Shown piece after piece: positions 34,574 to 43,189 of a stretch of 64,000 nt of DNA. The notes beneath the pieces were generated by a model, which saw only the letters and a program-made list of their open reading frames with translations, made no database searches and was not told where the DNA came from. The position numbers and the translations under genes were made by a program. The first letter of the stretch is position 1, and every line of letters starts with the position of its first letter. Source of the DNA: Roseiarcus sp963835955 (GTDB lineage Bacteria; Pseudomonadota; Alphaproteobacteria; Rhizobiales; Beijerinckiaceae); NCBI GenBank assembly GCA_963835955.1, contig CAWIHZ010000025.1, positions 11,381 through 75,380 on the forward strand. Reading direction: 5' to 3'.

Positions 34574-34822
34574 CTACGGTTGGCGGCCCTTGAACGTCGC
34601 CGCCGCCTCGGCGAAGGACGCAAATCGGCTGGTCTTCCACTCGGCCTCCGGCACGAACAGCGGGCGATAGGCGGCGTCTCCCGCTTTTGTCGCATCCTCG
34701 CACCATTGGACCAGTCGCGTCCATTTCGGCCATCCACGCCGTAGGGCGCAGGCGATGGATTGCTTCGGCCCGTCGGGCCTCGCAATGACGGCCGACGGCT
34801 GCGCGGCGTCGGCTTCACGCAA
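34574..34822 (-). CDS. Small hypothetical protein carrying an in-frame REP-like insert
   Basis: 82 residues. The second half (WPKWTRLVQWCEDATKAGDAA and FVPEAEWKTSRFASFAEAA) looks like genuine protein. Residues 11-30 (AVIARPDGPKQSIACALRR) are simply the translation of a REP-like palindrome at 34756-34790. Either the palindrome inserted into an older gene in frame, or the true gene is shorter or truncated. No family is recognised and no good ribosome binding site is seen. It is 33 bp upstream of prmA. Confidence 0.45.
   Translation of the reverse strand: MREADAAQPSAVIARPDGPKQSIACALRRGWPKWTRLVQWCEDATKAGDAAYRPLFVPEAEWKTSRFASFAEAAATFKGRQP
34756..34790. repeat. REP-like palindrome, short form
   Basis: TGGATTGCTTCGGCCCGTCG followed by GGCCTCGCAATGACG. 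It shares the conserved ends (TGGATTGCTTCG and CGCAATGACG) of the element at 1185-1261, with a shorter GGCCC/GGGCC centre. It lies inside a small open reading frame. Confidence 0.7.
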
Positions 34823-35009
34823 GACTGTGATAAAGGTCCCTCCACTCGGGATTCATCGCCTGGATCAACGCGATTTGCCCGCCGGCGGCACGCGGGCTGA
34901 TTATACGTAATGCGTCTGGTACATTGGGGCGGCGGTAAACAAAGTCGCAACGCATTGAAATCGTTGGACCGGAGGGGGAAAAGCGGCGGTAAAGGCCTGG
35001 GCGCTCCCC

Positions 35010-37013
35010 TCAACCCCGGCCGGCGTCATGGAAAAAGTCATAGACCAGCTTGGCCGTCGCCGCGTTGAGGCCCGGCGTCTTTTCGAGATCGGCGAGGCCG
35101 GCGCGGGCGACGGCCTTGGCGGAGCCGAAGGCGTTGAGCAGCGCGCGCTTGCGCGCCGGGCCGATTCCGGGAATTTCGTCGAGCGGGTTCTTGACGAATT
35201 CCTTCTTGCGCCGGGCGCGATGGGTTCCGATGGCGAAGCGGTGCGCTTCGTCGCGCAGGCGCTGGACGAAGAACAGCGCCGGATCGCGCGGCGAAAGCCT
35301 GAAGGATTCGCGGCCCTCGACAAAGAAGGTCTCGCGGCCCGCGTTGCGGTCGGGGCCCTTGGCGATCGAGACCAGCCGCACGCCTTCGACGCCGAGCGCG
35401 GCAAAAACCTCGCGCGCGGCCTCGAATTGCCCGCGCCCGCCGTCGATGACGACGAGGTCGGGCGTATCGGGAAAGCCGCCGTCCTCGGCCGTCTCGCCCT
35501 GCCGCATGAGCCGCCCGAACCTGCGCGTCAGCACCTCGCGCATCATCGCATAGTCGTCGCCCGGCGTCAGATCGGCGCTCTTGATATTGAAGGTGCGATA
35601 CTGGTTCTTGACCAGACCTTGGGGACCGGCGACCACCATCGCGCCGATCGCGTTCGTCCCCATGATGTGGGAATTGTCGTAGATTTCGACCCGCCGGATC
35701 GGATGATCGACGCCGAACGCCTGCCCGAGCGCCGCCAGCAGCTTTTCCTGGCTCGCGGTCTCGGCGAGCTTGCGCGAGAGCGCCTCGCGCGCGTTGCGCA
35801 TCGCCGCTTCGACCAGATCCTTCTTCTCGCCCCGCCGCGGCGCGCCGATGGCGATGCGGCGGCCGGCGCGCGCGCTCAAGGCTTCGCATAAAGTCTCCGC
35901 CGACGGAACCGCGTGGCTCAGCAGCACCAGCCGCGGCGCCGGGCGCTCCAGATAGAACTGGGCCAGAAAGGCGTCGAGCACCTCCTCGGGACCGAGCGCC
36001 CGGTCGGCGCGCGGAAAGTAGGCGCGGTTTCCCCAGTTTTGATAGGTCCGAAAGAAGAACGCCTCGACGCAATATTGCCCCGCCTCCTCGCATATGGCGA
36101 ACACGTCGGCCTCGGGGATCGAGCGCGGATTGACGCTCTGTTCGCCCTGGATCGCCGACAGCGCGCTGATGCGGTCGCGCAACCGCGCCGCCTTTTCGAA
36201 TTCGAGCGCCGCCGAGGCTTCGCCCATCTCGTCGGCGAGGCGTTGCCGGATGGCGCGGCTGCGGCCGGAAAGGAACTCGCGAGCCTCAGCGACCAGGCCG
36301 GCGTAGTCGGCGAGCGCGATCTCGCCGGTGCAGGGCGCGGAGCAGCGCTTGATTTGGTACAGGAGACACGGCCGGGTGCGATTCTCATAGAAGCTGTCCG
36401 AGCAGGTGCGCAGCAGAAACGCCCGCTGCAGCGCGCTGAGGGTGCGAAACACCGCCCCGGCGCTGGCGAACGGGCCGAAATAGTCGCCTGGCGTCGAGCG
36501 GGCGCCGCGGTGCTTGAGGAGCCGCGCCGCCGGATGTGCGGTGCTTATGAGGATGTAAGGGAAGCTTTTGTCGTCGCGCAGCAGGACATTGTAGCGGGGC
36601 TTCAGCTGCTTGATCAGGTTGGCCTCGAGCAGCAACGCCTCGGCCTCCGACTCGGTGGTGACGAACACCATCGAGCGCGTCTGCGCGATCATGCGCGCAA
36701 TCCGCATTGGCTGGCGCTCGGGCGTCGCATAGGCGGCGATCCGCTTCTTGATCGAGCGCGCCTTGCCGACATAGAGCACTTCGCCTTCGGCGCCGATCAT
36801 GCGGTAGACGCCGGGCCCCAGCGGCGCGTGGCGCCAGAAGCTCTTGATCGCCTCGGCGCCGCGGGCAAGGCTTGCCGGTTCGGCCGGCGCCTCGCCAAGG
36901 CTGAGGTCGAGGGGCGAGGCGTCGGGGCCGAGCTCCCGCTCCAGCGTCGCTTGGGCTCGAGCCTCCGCTTCGGGAGCTTCGCCCGGCGGATAGGATTTGG
37001 CTGCGCCATTCAT
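35010..37013 (-). CDS. uvrC: Excinuclease ABC subunit C
   Basis: 667 residues. A GIY-YIG nuclease domain (GVYRMIG...VLYVGKARSIKKRI, about 66-95) makes the 3' cut. A cysteine-containing linker (CLLYQIKRCSAPCTG) and a UVR domain (LEFEKAARLRDRISAL) follow. The RNase H-like nuclease (EIYDNSHIMGTNAIGAMVV, LVVIDGGRGQ) makes the 5' cut. Helix-hairpin-helix motifs (IPGIGPARKRALL) are C-terminal. An Ala/Glu-rich leader of about 50 residues precedes the domain. The IS630 relic starts 15 bp upstream of the ATG. No ribosome binding site is evident between them (CTAGCTAGGTAGTTTCG), so its original leader may have been lost. Confidence 0.95.
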   Translation of the reverse strand: MNGAAKSYPPGEAPEAEARAQATLERELGPDASPLDLSLGEAPAEPASLARGAEAIKSFWRHAPLGPGVYRMIGAEGEVLYVGKARSIKKRIAAYATPERQPMRIARMIAQTRSMVFVTTESEAEALLLEANLIKQLKPRYNVLLRDDKSFPYILISTAHPAARLLKHRGARSTPGDYFGPFASAGAVFRTLSALQRAFLLRTCSDSFYENRTRPCLLYQIKRCSAPCTGEIALADYAGLVAEAREFLSGRSRAIRQRLADEMGEASAALEFEKAARLRDRISALSAIQGEQSVNPRSIPEADVFAICEEAGQYCVEAFFFRTYQNWGNRAYFPRADRALGPEEVLDAFLAQFYLERPAPRLVLLSHAVPSAETLCEALSARAGRRIAIGAPRRGEKKDLVEAAMRNAREALSRKLAETASQEKLLAALGQAFGVDHPIRRVEIYDNSHIMGTNAIGAMVVAGPQGLVKNQYRTFNIKSADLTPGDDYAMMREVLTRRFGRLMRQGETAEDGGFPDTPDLVVIDGGRGQFEAAREVFAALGVEGVRLVSIAKGPDRNAGRETFFVEGRESFRLSPRDPALFFVQRLRDEAHRFAIGTHRARRKKEFVKNPLDEIPGIGPARKRALLNAFGSAKAVARAGLADLEKTPGLNAATAKLVYDFFHDAGRG

Positions 37014-37027
37014 CGAAACTACCTAGC

Positions 37028-37996
37028 TAGTCGCCCGATTCAGTCAGATTGACGGGTATAGGTGCTTGAGTTTGATGCGAGCGTTTGGGGTTGTGAAGTG
37101 CCAATTGGCCTTGGCGTGATTGGCGTTCCGGTCGTGCTGCCAGGCGGCGACTTCCTCGACGAGGGTTTGTTTGTCGGGGATACGGCGGTCGAGGCATTGG
37201 GACGATAGGACGCCGAGTTCCGACTCCGCCAGATCGAGCCAACTGCCGTGCTTTGGCGTGTAATGCCATTCGAATCGCTCGACCAGCCGCCTGGCTTCGG
37301 CGGCCGGAAAGGCTTGGTAGAGTGACGCCTTGCTGTGGATGTTGAGATTGTCCTGGACCAGAACGATGATCTGGGCGGCGGAAAAGTGGATATCGGCCAA
37401 GTCTTTCAAGACGTGAGCATAATCCACGGCGGTGTGGCGGTCCGTGACTTTGACATGGCGCCAGCCTTCGAGCGGCGCGAACAGCATGAAGAGGTTGGCG
37501 GTCCCATTGCGCTCGTACTCGTAATCGCAACGGACCGGGCGCCCCGGTTTCATCGGAATCGTCGTCCGCGTCTCGGCGAGGAGTTGCTTCGAGGTCTCGT
37601 CCAGGCAAACCAGCGGACGGTCGGGATCGCGTGGCCGCGTGTAGACGGCCAGCACGTCTTCCATCGCCGCTACGAACGCGCCGTTGGCCTTGGGCGGGAT
37701 GACCCAGCACTGTCGGCGATGGGGCTGGAGAATGTTTTTTTGAGCGCCCGCCCGATCGTCGAGTCGCTGGCGCGATCGACAATGTGGAGTTCCACGACCT
37801 TGTTCTCCAACAGCCGCAAGGTCCAGCGCGCGCGTCCCTTGGGTGGTTTGGAACAAGCCAAGGCAATCAGCTTGGCTTCCTTCTCGCCGTCGAAAATCCG
37901 CGCAACCGCCGGCCTCGCCCGTTGTTTGCGGCTCAGCACCGCCTCGAAGCCCTCTTCCACCAGTTGCTTGCGCACCCGGTAAACCATCGATGGGCT
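37028..37996 (-). mobile_element. IS630-family element, truncated relic 1
   Basis: The left end is intact: a TA dinucleotide (37028-37029), then GTCGCCCGATTCAG. This matches the inverse of the right end of the second copy (ending CGGGCGAC-TA at 46147-46149). IS630/Tc1 elements duplicate TA, which fits. On the right, homology to the second copy stops at about 37996, in the middle of the helix-turn-helix coding part, so the N-terminal third and right end are missing. The transposase reads toward uvrC. Confidence 0.82.
37044..37996 (-). pseudogene. IS630 transposase remnant, frameshifted and 5'-truncated
   Basis: The coding trace runs from MVYRVRKQLVEEGFEAVLSR at the truncated N-terminal side. 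It shifts frame at about 37710, where one base is missing compared with the second copy (CAGCACTGTCGG versus CAGCTGCTGTCGG). It then continues as the DDE domain (FVAAMEDVLAVYTRPRD, CLDETSKQLL, VLVQDNLNIHSKASLY, HYTPKHGSWLDLAE) to HLYPSI. The catalytic aspartates (LDE, QDN) and glutamate (LAESE) are still present. The shift and truncation make it non-functional. Confidence 0.82.
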
Positions 37997-38155
37997 GGTC
38001 CAGCATGCGCGACGCAAATGCTGGGCAGCCCCAGGACCAGCCTTCACAGGACGAGACTTCGGAAAAGGAGCCGCAATGATGCAAGGCGTCAGGGCCAGGG
38101 CGGTCGTCATCACTGCCGCCTGATCGGCTTATCCGGAATCGCGCCCGCGCCGCCG

Positions 38156-38974
38156 TCAGGCCAGGCTTGCCGCCGCCAGTTCGCCGTCGGTGAGGTAGTG
38201 ATTGACGCGCCCCGTCGACAGGACCTCGCCGGATCGATACGAGGTGACATTCACGATTCCCTGGACCCGCTTCAATTCGCCGACAATGAAATCGCGTTCG
38301 GCGTTGGTGTCGGAATCGGTCGCGTGGGTGACCTGGAAGGTGAATTTGGTCAGCGAAAAGCCGGTGTCCTTGGTGCCGGCGCCGACCCATAACGCTGCGG
38401 CGTCGAGCGGCGGCCGGTCGGTGTTGAGCCAGAATTCAGCCGTTCCCAGCGTTTCCTCGCCGCGCTCCAGATTCAACGCCCAGAAGCGGACATGATGACG
38501 CTTGCGCGGGCTGCCGTCGATCGCCTTCTGGAAGCCGATGTCCTGGCCGCGCCCGAACAGATAGAGCGTGCTGAACGGCGCGGCCGGATAGGGGCGGTTG
38601 AGCACGAAGGCCAGCGCCATGCGCCACGAGCTTCTCAAGTTCAGCGGGTCCGCTTCCGTCCAGCCGGCGGCGGCGAAGGCGGCGCGAAGCTTCTGGAACT
38701 CGCCGAGCAGCACGAGATTGACCGGGTCGCCCGGGAACCCGTCGCCGGTCATTGTGAAGCTCGGAACGCTGCGGCGCTGCAGGATTTTCAGGCCCATGTG
38801 GACCGCGCGCGGCAAAACGATATAGGCCGCGACCGCGTAAGTGAGGCTGACCGCGAGAATCCAGGGCAGCCGGCGGTCGGTGATCCCGAACACGACGAAC
38901 ACGATCAGCCAGACGGTGGCGATCCCCAGTCCGAGGACGGCCAGGCGTTGGACCAGGAGCCTCAGAAATCTCAA
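38156..38974 (-). CDS. LssY C-terminal-domain membrane protein
   Basis: 272 residues. Two N-terminal transmembrane helices (VLGLGIATVWLIVFVVFG and ILAVSLTYAVAAYIVLP) precede a LssY_C domain. The domain shows GDPVNLVLLGEFQKLRAAF, GWTEADPLN, FGRGQDIGFQK, HHVRFWAL and GTKDTGFSLTKFTFQVTHA. LssY_C is often fused to PAP2 phosphatases; here it stands alone. The start is taken as TTG 38974 with GGAGGGGGACG upstream. An ATG at 39127 would add 51 basic, repeat-like residues. The RsgA-like or phosphatase partner is not in the window. It is divergent from the response regulator. Confidence 0.78.
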   Translation of the reverse strand: MRFLRLLVQRLAVLGLGIATVWLIVFVVFGITDRRLPWILAVSLTYAVAAYIVLPRAVHMGLKILQRRSVPSFTMTGDGFPGDPVNLVLLGEFQKLRAAFAAAGWTEADPLNLRSSWRMALAFVLNRPYPAAPFSTLYLFGRGQDIGFQKAIDGSPRKRHHVRFWALNLERGEETLGTAEFWLNTDRPPLDAAALWVGAGTKDTGFSLTKFTFQVTHATDSDTNAERDFIVGELKRVQGIVNVTSYRSGEVLSTGRVNHYLTDGELAAASLA

Positions 38975-39276
38975 ACGTCCCCCTCCGGCTCGCGTCGCCC
39001 GTATTGTGTTCGCGGCTCGCCCGACAGAATCGAAGTTTGCCTTTTGCGAGAACCGCCGGCAAGCGGCCTTTCGCGCTTTTTCTCGCCTCCGGGCGGCAGG
39101 CTTGACCCGCGAGAACCGCTGACACAATAACGCCGCGGCGTCCGCCGAATGACGCGCCGCGGCCGCGGTCGGGACCTTTCCGGTCGGGCCGGAAATCGCG
39201 AATCGGAGCGTCGCGGCAAGGTTTTCGGCGGAACGTCGAAGCTTCGTGGCTCTCTCGACAAATCGGTTCCCGCGCC

Positions 39277-39963
39277 ATGAAAATCTTGATCATAGAGGAC
39301 GATGAAGAGACTGCGGCCTTTGTCGCGGCGGGCCTGACTGCGCGCGGACACGACGCGGCGATCGCCGCCAACGGTCGAGACGGATATGAACGGGCGATCG
39401 CCGGACGTCATGACGCCATCATTCTCGACCGGATGTTGCCCGAGCTCGACGGGCTCGGCGTCATCACCCTGATGCGCGCCAAAGGCGTGTCGACGCCGGT
39501 GCTCTTTCTCACCAATCTCTCCGGCATTGACGATCGTGTCGATGGCCTGGAGGCCGGCGGCGACGATTATCTGGTCAAGCCGTTCGCGTTCGAAGAACTG
39601 ATGGCGCGGCTGACCGCGCTCGCGCGACGGCCGACCCTCGGGTCGTCGCCGACCATGCTTGTGGCGGGAGATCTCGAGATGGACCTGGTTGCGCGTAAGG
39701 TGCGGCGCGGCGGCGCGGAGATCGATTTGCAACCACGCGAATTCCGTCTGCTCGAATTTCTGCTGCGCAGCGAGGGCCGCGTCGTCACCCGCAAAATGCT
39801 GCTGGAGCAGGTATGGGAGTTTAACTTCGATCCGCAAACAAATATCGTCGAGACCCACATCAGCCGCCTAAGGACAAAGATTGACCGCAACCGGGAGGCG
39901 CCGCTGATACAGACCGTGCGCGGCGCAGGATATTCGTTGCGTGTCCCGAATTCGACTTCTTAG
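39277..39963 (+). CDS. OmpR/PhoB-family response regulator
   Basis: 228 residues. The receiver domain has EDD at 7-9, the phospho-acceptor D51 (IILDRMLPELDG), and the switch Thr and Lys (FLTN, LVKPFAFEEL). The winged-helix DNA-binding domain ends VETHISRLRTKIDRN...IQTVRGAGYSLR. It resembles regulators paired with small envelope-sensing kinases (QseB/TctD-like). The kinase gene overlaps its 3' end, so they are one operon. Target genes are unknown; the divergent LssY_C gene is the closest candidate. Confidence 0.93.
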   Translation: MKILIIEDDEETAAFVAAGLTARGHDAAIAANGRDGYERAIAGRHDAIILDRMLPELDGLGVITLMRAKGVSTPVLFLTNLSGIDDRVDGLEAGGDDYLVKPFAFEELMARLTALARRPTLGSSPTMLVAGDLEMDLVARKVRRGGAEIDLQPREFRLLEFLLRSEGRVVTRKMLLEQVWEFNFDPQTNIVETHISRLRTKIDRNREAPLIQTVRGAGYSLRVPNSTS

Positions 39964-41320
39964 GACGGCCAGCTTTCGTCTGGCGGCGACTTATCTTGCG
40001 CTGTTCGCTTTGTCAGCGCTGGGTCTGGGCGCATTCGTCTATCTCTCCGTCCGCCACGAGATTCTCGCCAATTTCGACGAAAGGATCATCGAGGAAACGG
40101 GCGCGCTGCAAAGCGCATTTGCGCGCGAAGGCCGCGAGCGGCTGGCCGAGATCATCGCCGCGCGCGGCTCGAGCGGCGGCGCATTCGACTATGGGCTGGA
40201 GAGCGCGGACGGCAAACTGTTGGCGGGCGAGCTCGGCGAACCAGTCCACGGCGCCGCAGGCCCGCACGTCGGCTGGACCGAAATGAAGGAAGCCGACGAT
40301 GATGAAGCCCCGGAAGAAGCTCCGGAAATCGTCCGCGCCCTGGTTTCGCGGCTGTCGGACGGTTCGATCCTGATCGTCGGCGACGAGCGGCGCCGGTCTG
40401 ACCAAGCGCTGCGCGGCATTCTATGGGCTTTCGGCTGGGCGGTCGGAGCGATGATCGCGCTGGGAATCGTCGGCGGTCTGTGGCTCAGCGCGCAATTTCT
40501 GCGCCGCATCGACGCGATGCGGATGACGGCGCAGGGGATCATGGCCGGCGACTGGAGCCGTAGGATCCCGCTGGCGCCGATCGACGATGATCTGTCCGCG
40601 CTGGCGCGCACCTTCAACCAGCTGTTCAACCGCATCGAAAAGCTGCTGCTGGCGAACAAACACGTCAGCGCGGACATTGCGCACGACTTGCGAAAGCCGC
40701 TGGCGAGCATGCTCCGTCGGCTTGAAGCCGCACAGCGGGAAGACGCCTTGCCGCAGGCGGTCAGGAACGCAATCGATGCGGCGATATCAGAGATTGAAGG
40801 CGTGCTTCAGACTTTCGACGCCCTCTTGCGCATCGGTCAGGTCGAGGCGGGCGCGAGGCGGGCGGCGTTCAAGCCGATCGATCTCGCCGAAGTCGCGCGC
40901 GAGGTCGTCGAGGCGTTTCAGCCCGCTGCGGACGAAGAGGGAAAAGCGCTCATTTCGCATCTTGACGCGCCTTTGCCGTTGCTGGGAGATAAGGAGTTGC
41001 TGACCCAGATGGTGGCCAATCTGCTCGACAACGCCCTGAGGCATACGCCTCGAGGCGTGCGCATCGATGTGGCCGGGGCGCGGACCTCCCGCGGCGTTTT
41101 GCTGTTTGTGGCGGACAACGGGCCGGGCGTCGCGCCGCAGGAATTGAAGGCTATCTTTCAACAATTCTATCGCGCTGACGCGGCCCGAGCCTCGTCCGGA
41201 AGCGAACTCGGGCTCAGCCTGGCGGCGGCCATCGCAGAATTGCACGGGCTCGAATGCTCAGCTTCGGACAACGGTCCCGGCCTCAAGATAACCTTGGCGA
41301 GCGCAAATCAGGGGGAGTGA
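39941..41320 (+). CDS. Membrane sensor histidine kinase
   Basis: 459 residues from a GTG overlapping the response-regulator gene by 23 bp. Two transmembrane helices (about 13-36 and 158-188) flank a periplasmic sensor of about 120 residues containing an acidic stretch (EADDDEAPEEAPE). HAMP (189-240), HisKA with H248 (IAHDLRKPL) and an ATPase domain (NLLDNALRHTP, DNGPGV, GLSLAAAIAELHG) follow. Position +4 after the histidine is Lys instead of the usual Thr (HDLRKP), a substitution also seen in some QseC-like kinases. That residue matters for phosphatase activity. The acidic periplasmic patch suggests metal or cationic-peptide sensing. Confidence 0.92.
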   Translation: MSRIRLLRTASFRLAATYLALFALSALGLGAFVYLSVRHEILANFDERIIEETGALQSAFAREGRERLAEIIAARGSSGGAFDYGLESADGKLLAGELGEPVHGAAGPHVGWTEMKEADDDEAPEEAPEIVRALVSRLSDGSILIVGDERRRSDQALRGILWAFGWAVGAMIALGIVGGLWLSAQFLRRIDAMRMTAQGIMAGDWSRRIPLAPIDDDLSALARTFNQLFNRIEKLLLANKHVSADIAHDLRKPLASMLRRLEAAQREDALPQAVRNAIDAAISEIEGVLQTFDALLRIGQVEAGARRAAFKPIDLAEVAREVVEAFQPAADEEGKALISHLDAPLPLLGDKELLTQMVANLLDNALRHTPRGVRIDVAGARTSRGVLLFVADNGPGVAPQELKAIFQQFYRADAARASSGSELGLSLAAAIAELHGLECSASDNGPGLKITLASANQGE

Positions 41321-41335
41321 CCCTGCCTCCGCCCG

Positions 41336-43105
41336 CTATCCGCCGCCGAGCACGCCTTTCATGGCGGCGTTTGTCTCCTGGGCGTAGCGGCGGGCGGCGA
41401 AGGCCTCGCCGAGGGTCCCGAGAACCGCGCCGGTTTCGCGCGCGGTCACCGCCAGCGTGTCGGCGCCCGTGACATCGAACAGGCCGAGCGCCGCGCGGAT
41501 GTCGTCGTCGGGATGCAGCGTCGACGCAGTCAGGCGGGCGATGGCGCCGACCGGGCCGCCGTCCTCGCCCTCGTTCAGCGGGATGGCATGGGCCTCGGGA
41601 ACGACGATCAACCCGTGGTAGCTGCCGTCGTCGGCGACCGCGACCACGGCGTTGGCGCTGCCGAGCGGATAGGTCTGGCAGAACGCGCGCACACTCTCTT
41701 CGGCGGGGAATTTCGGCGGCGAGGCGACCATCATCCGCGCAACGGTCAGATCGCGCAGCCAGCCCACGTCCTGGCCGCCCCGGATCGTCTCGCCGCGCAG
41801 ATGCAGACGCCAGGTGGTGAAGGAATAGCCGAAGGTGGCGCGCACGGCGAGCGTGGTCGCGATCGAGGCGGCGAGCACCCCGCCGGCGACGCTGAGATTG
41901 CCAGTGCTCTCGAGCACCAGAAAGGTCACTGTCAGCGGCCCGCCGACAATAGCCGCGCTGAGCGCGCCCATGCCGACCATTACGCACGCCGTCGTGTCGA
42001 GGCCGAGGGAGGGAAACGCCGCGTAGACGCCGATCGCATAGAGCTTGCCCAGCAGGGACCCGACAAAGATCGAAGCGAAGAACAGACCGCCGCGGAAGCC
42101 CGAGGCCAGCGAGACGAGGCTTGCGGACAGCTTCAGAAAGATGAGGACTGTCAGTTCCCGCGCCGTCAAAGGCCAGTAGAAATCGAGCCCGAGCGCGCCA
42201 TGGCCCGCGCCCAGCACCTGCGGAGTGTAGAGAGCCATCGCGCCGATCGCCAGTCCGCCGACGACGGGGCGAAAGAGGCGCGAGGGGACGGCGGCGTGGA
42301 ACGCGCGTTCGATCAGCGCCGCCGCCCGCATCGCGCCGACCCCCAGCGCCGCCGCAACGAGGCCTAGACCGATCAGCGCGCCATAATGGACAAAACTGAG
42401 CGCGCCGACGTCGGGCGCGCTGATCTCATACGGGGAACCGGTGATCGCCTTAGAGGTCAGAGTCGCGGCAAGCGCGGCGGCGAAGACCGGAATGGCGTTG
42501 GCGAGCGAATAGGCGCCAATTATGAGCTCGAAAGCATAGAAGGAGCCAGTCAGAGGCGCGCCGAACGCCGCCGCGATCGCGCCTCCCGCCCCGCAGCCGA
42601 CCAGCATCCGCAGGTCCGGCCGGCGCAGCCGCAAGGCCACTCCGAGGCGCGAGGCGATGCCGGCGCCGATCTGCGCATACCCCGCCTCCAGCCCGACCGA
42701 CGCGCCGCTGCCGTTCGACACCACCGTCTGCGCCGAAACGAGCGCGCTCTCGCGAAGCGACATGCGCCCACCACGCAGCGCGTTGGCCTCGACCGGATCG
42801 ACCACGGACGGGGCCTTTCGGCGGGCGCGCCAGGCGTCGACCGCTCCGAGCGCGAGCCCGGCCAGCATCGGCGCGAAGAACGCCGCGAATGGAGAAACCC
42901 GCGCAGCGGCGCTCAGGCGCACGTCGATGGGGATACCGTAGATCAAAACATGCGCGACGGTGACGATTAGGGTCATCGCGCTGACGCATAGCCCCGCCAG
43001 CGCGCCGACGCCGACCGCAAGCGCCACCAACCCCAGTTCGCCCCGGCGCAACCGGACGCGCAGCGCCGCGAGGGCGATCAGCGCGGGGCGCGGCAGGAGC
43101 GACAT
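41336..43105 (-). CDS. ClC-family chloride channel/transporter with CBS domain
   Basis: 589 residues. The membrane part (about 20-440) has ClC signatures: the first selectivity loop GSGASVGLEAGYAQ, with the gating glutamate in GLE; the motif GFRGGLFFASIFVGSLLG; and GMGALSAAIVGGPLTVTFL. The C-terminal part (about 460-589) is a pair of CBS-like motifs, the second degenerate. The N-terminal side carries the conserved Cl-binding GSG. Such proteins exchange chloride for protons or conduct anions, aiding acid resistance or osmoregulation. It is convergent with the kinase gene, 15 bp apart. Confidence 0.9.
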   Translation of the reverse strand: MSLLPRPALIALAALRVRLRRGELGLVALAVGVGALAGLCVSAMTLIVTVAHVLIYGIPIDVRLSAAARVSPFAAFFAPMLAGLALGAVDAWRARRKAPSVVDPVEANALRGGRMSLRESALVSAQTVVSNGSGASVGLEAGYAQIGAGIASRLGVALRLRRPDLRMLVGCGAGGAIAAAFGAPLTGSFYAFELIIGAYSLANAIPVFAAALAATLTSKAITGSPYEISAPDVGALSFVHYGALIGLGLVAAALGVGAMRAAALIERAFHAAVPSRLFRPVVGGLAIGAMALYTPQVLGAGHGALGLDFYWPLTARELTVLIFLKLSASLVSLASGFRGGLFFASIFVGSLLGKLYAIGVYAAFPSLGLDTTACVMVGMGALSAAIVGGPLTVTFLVLESTGNLSVAGGVLAASIATTLAVRATFGYSFTTWRLHLRGETIRGGQDVGWLRDLTVARMMVASPPKFPAEESVRAFCQTYPLGSANAVVAVADDGSYHGLIVVPEAHAIPLNEGEDGGPVGAIARLTASTLHPDDDIRAALGLFDVTGADTLAVTARETGAVLGTLGEAFAARRYAQETNAAMKGVLGGG

Positions 43106-43189
43106 GGCGGCGTCCGGCGGCGCACGATGAAGCGAAGCGGCATAGTCGAACTTATGCGCGGCCGGACGATCGAAGCCAAGGGCGCCACC

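Noticed and set aside
37997..38155. Possible second IS fragment between the IS630 relic and the LssY_C gene
   Set aside because: It has small inverted repeats (CTGGTCC/GGACCAG) but no recognisable coding or terminal sequence, so I cannot support a call.
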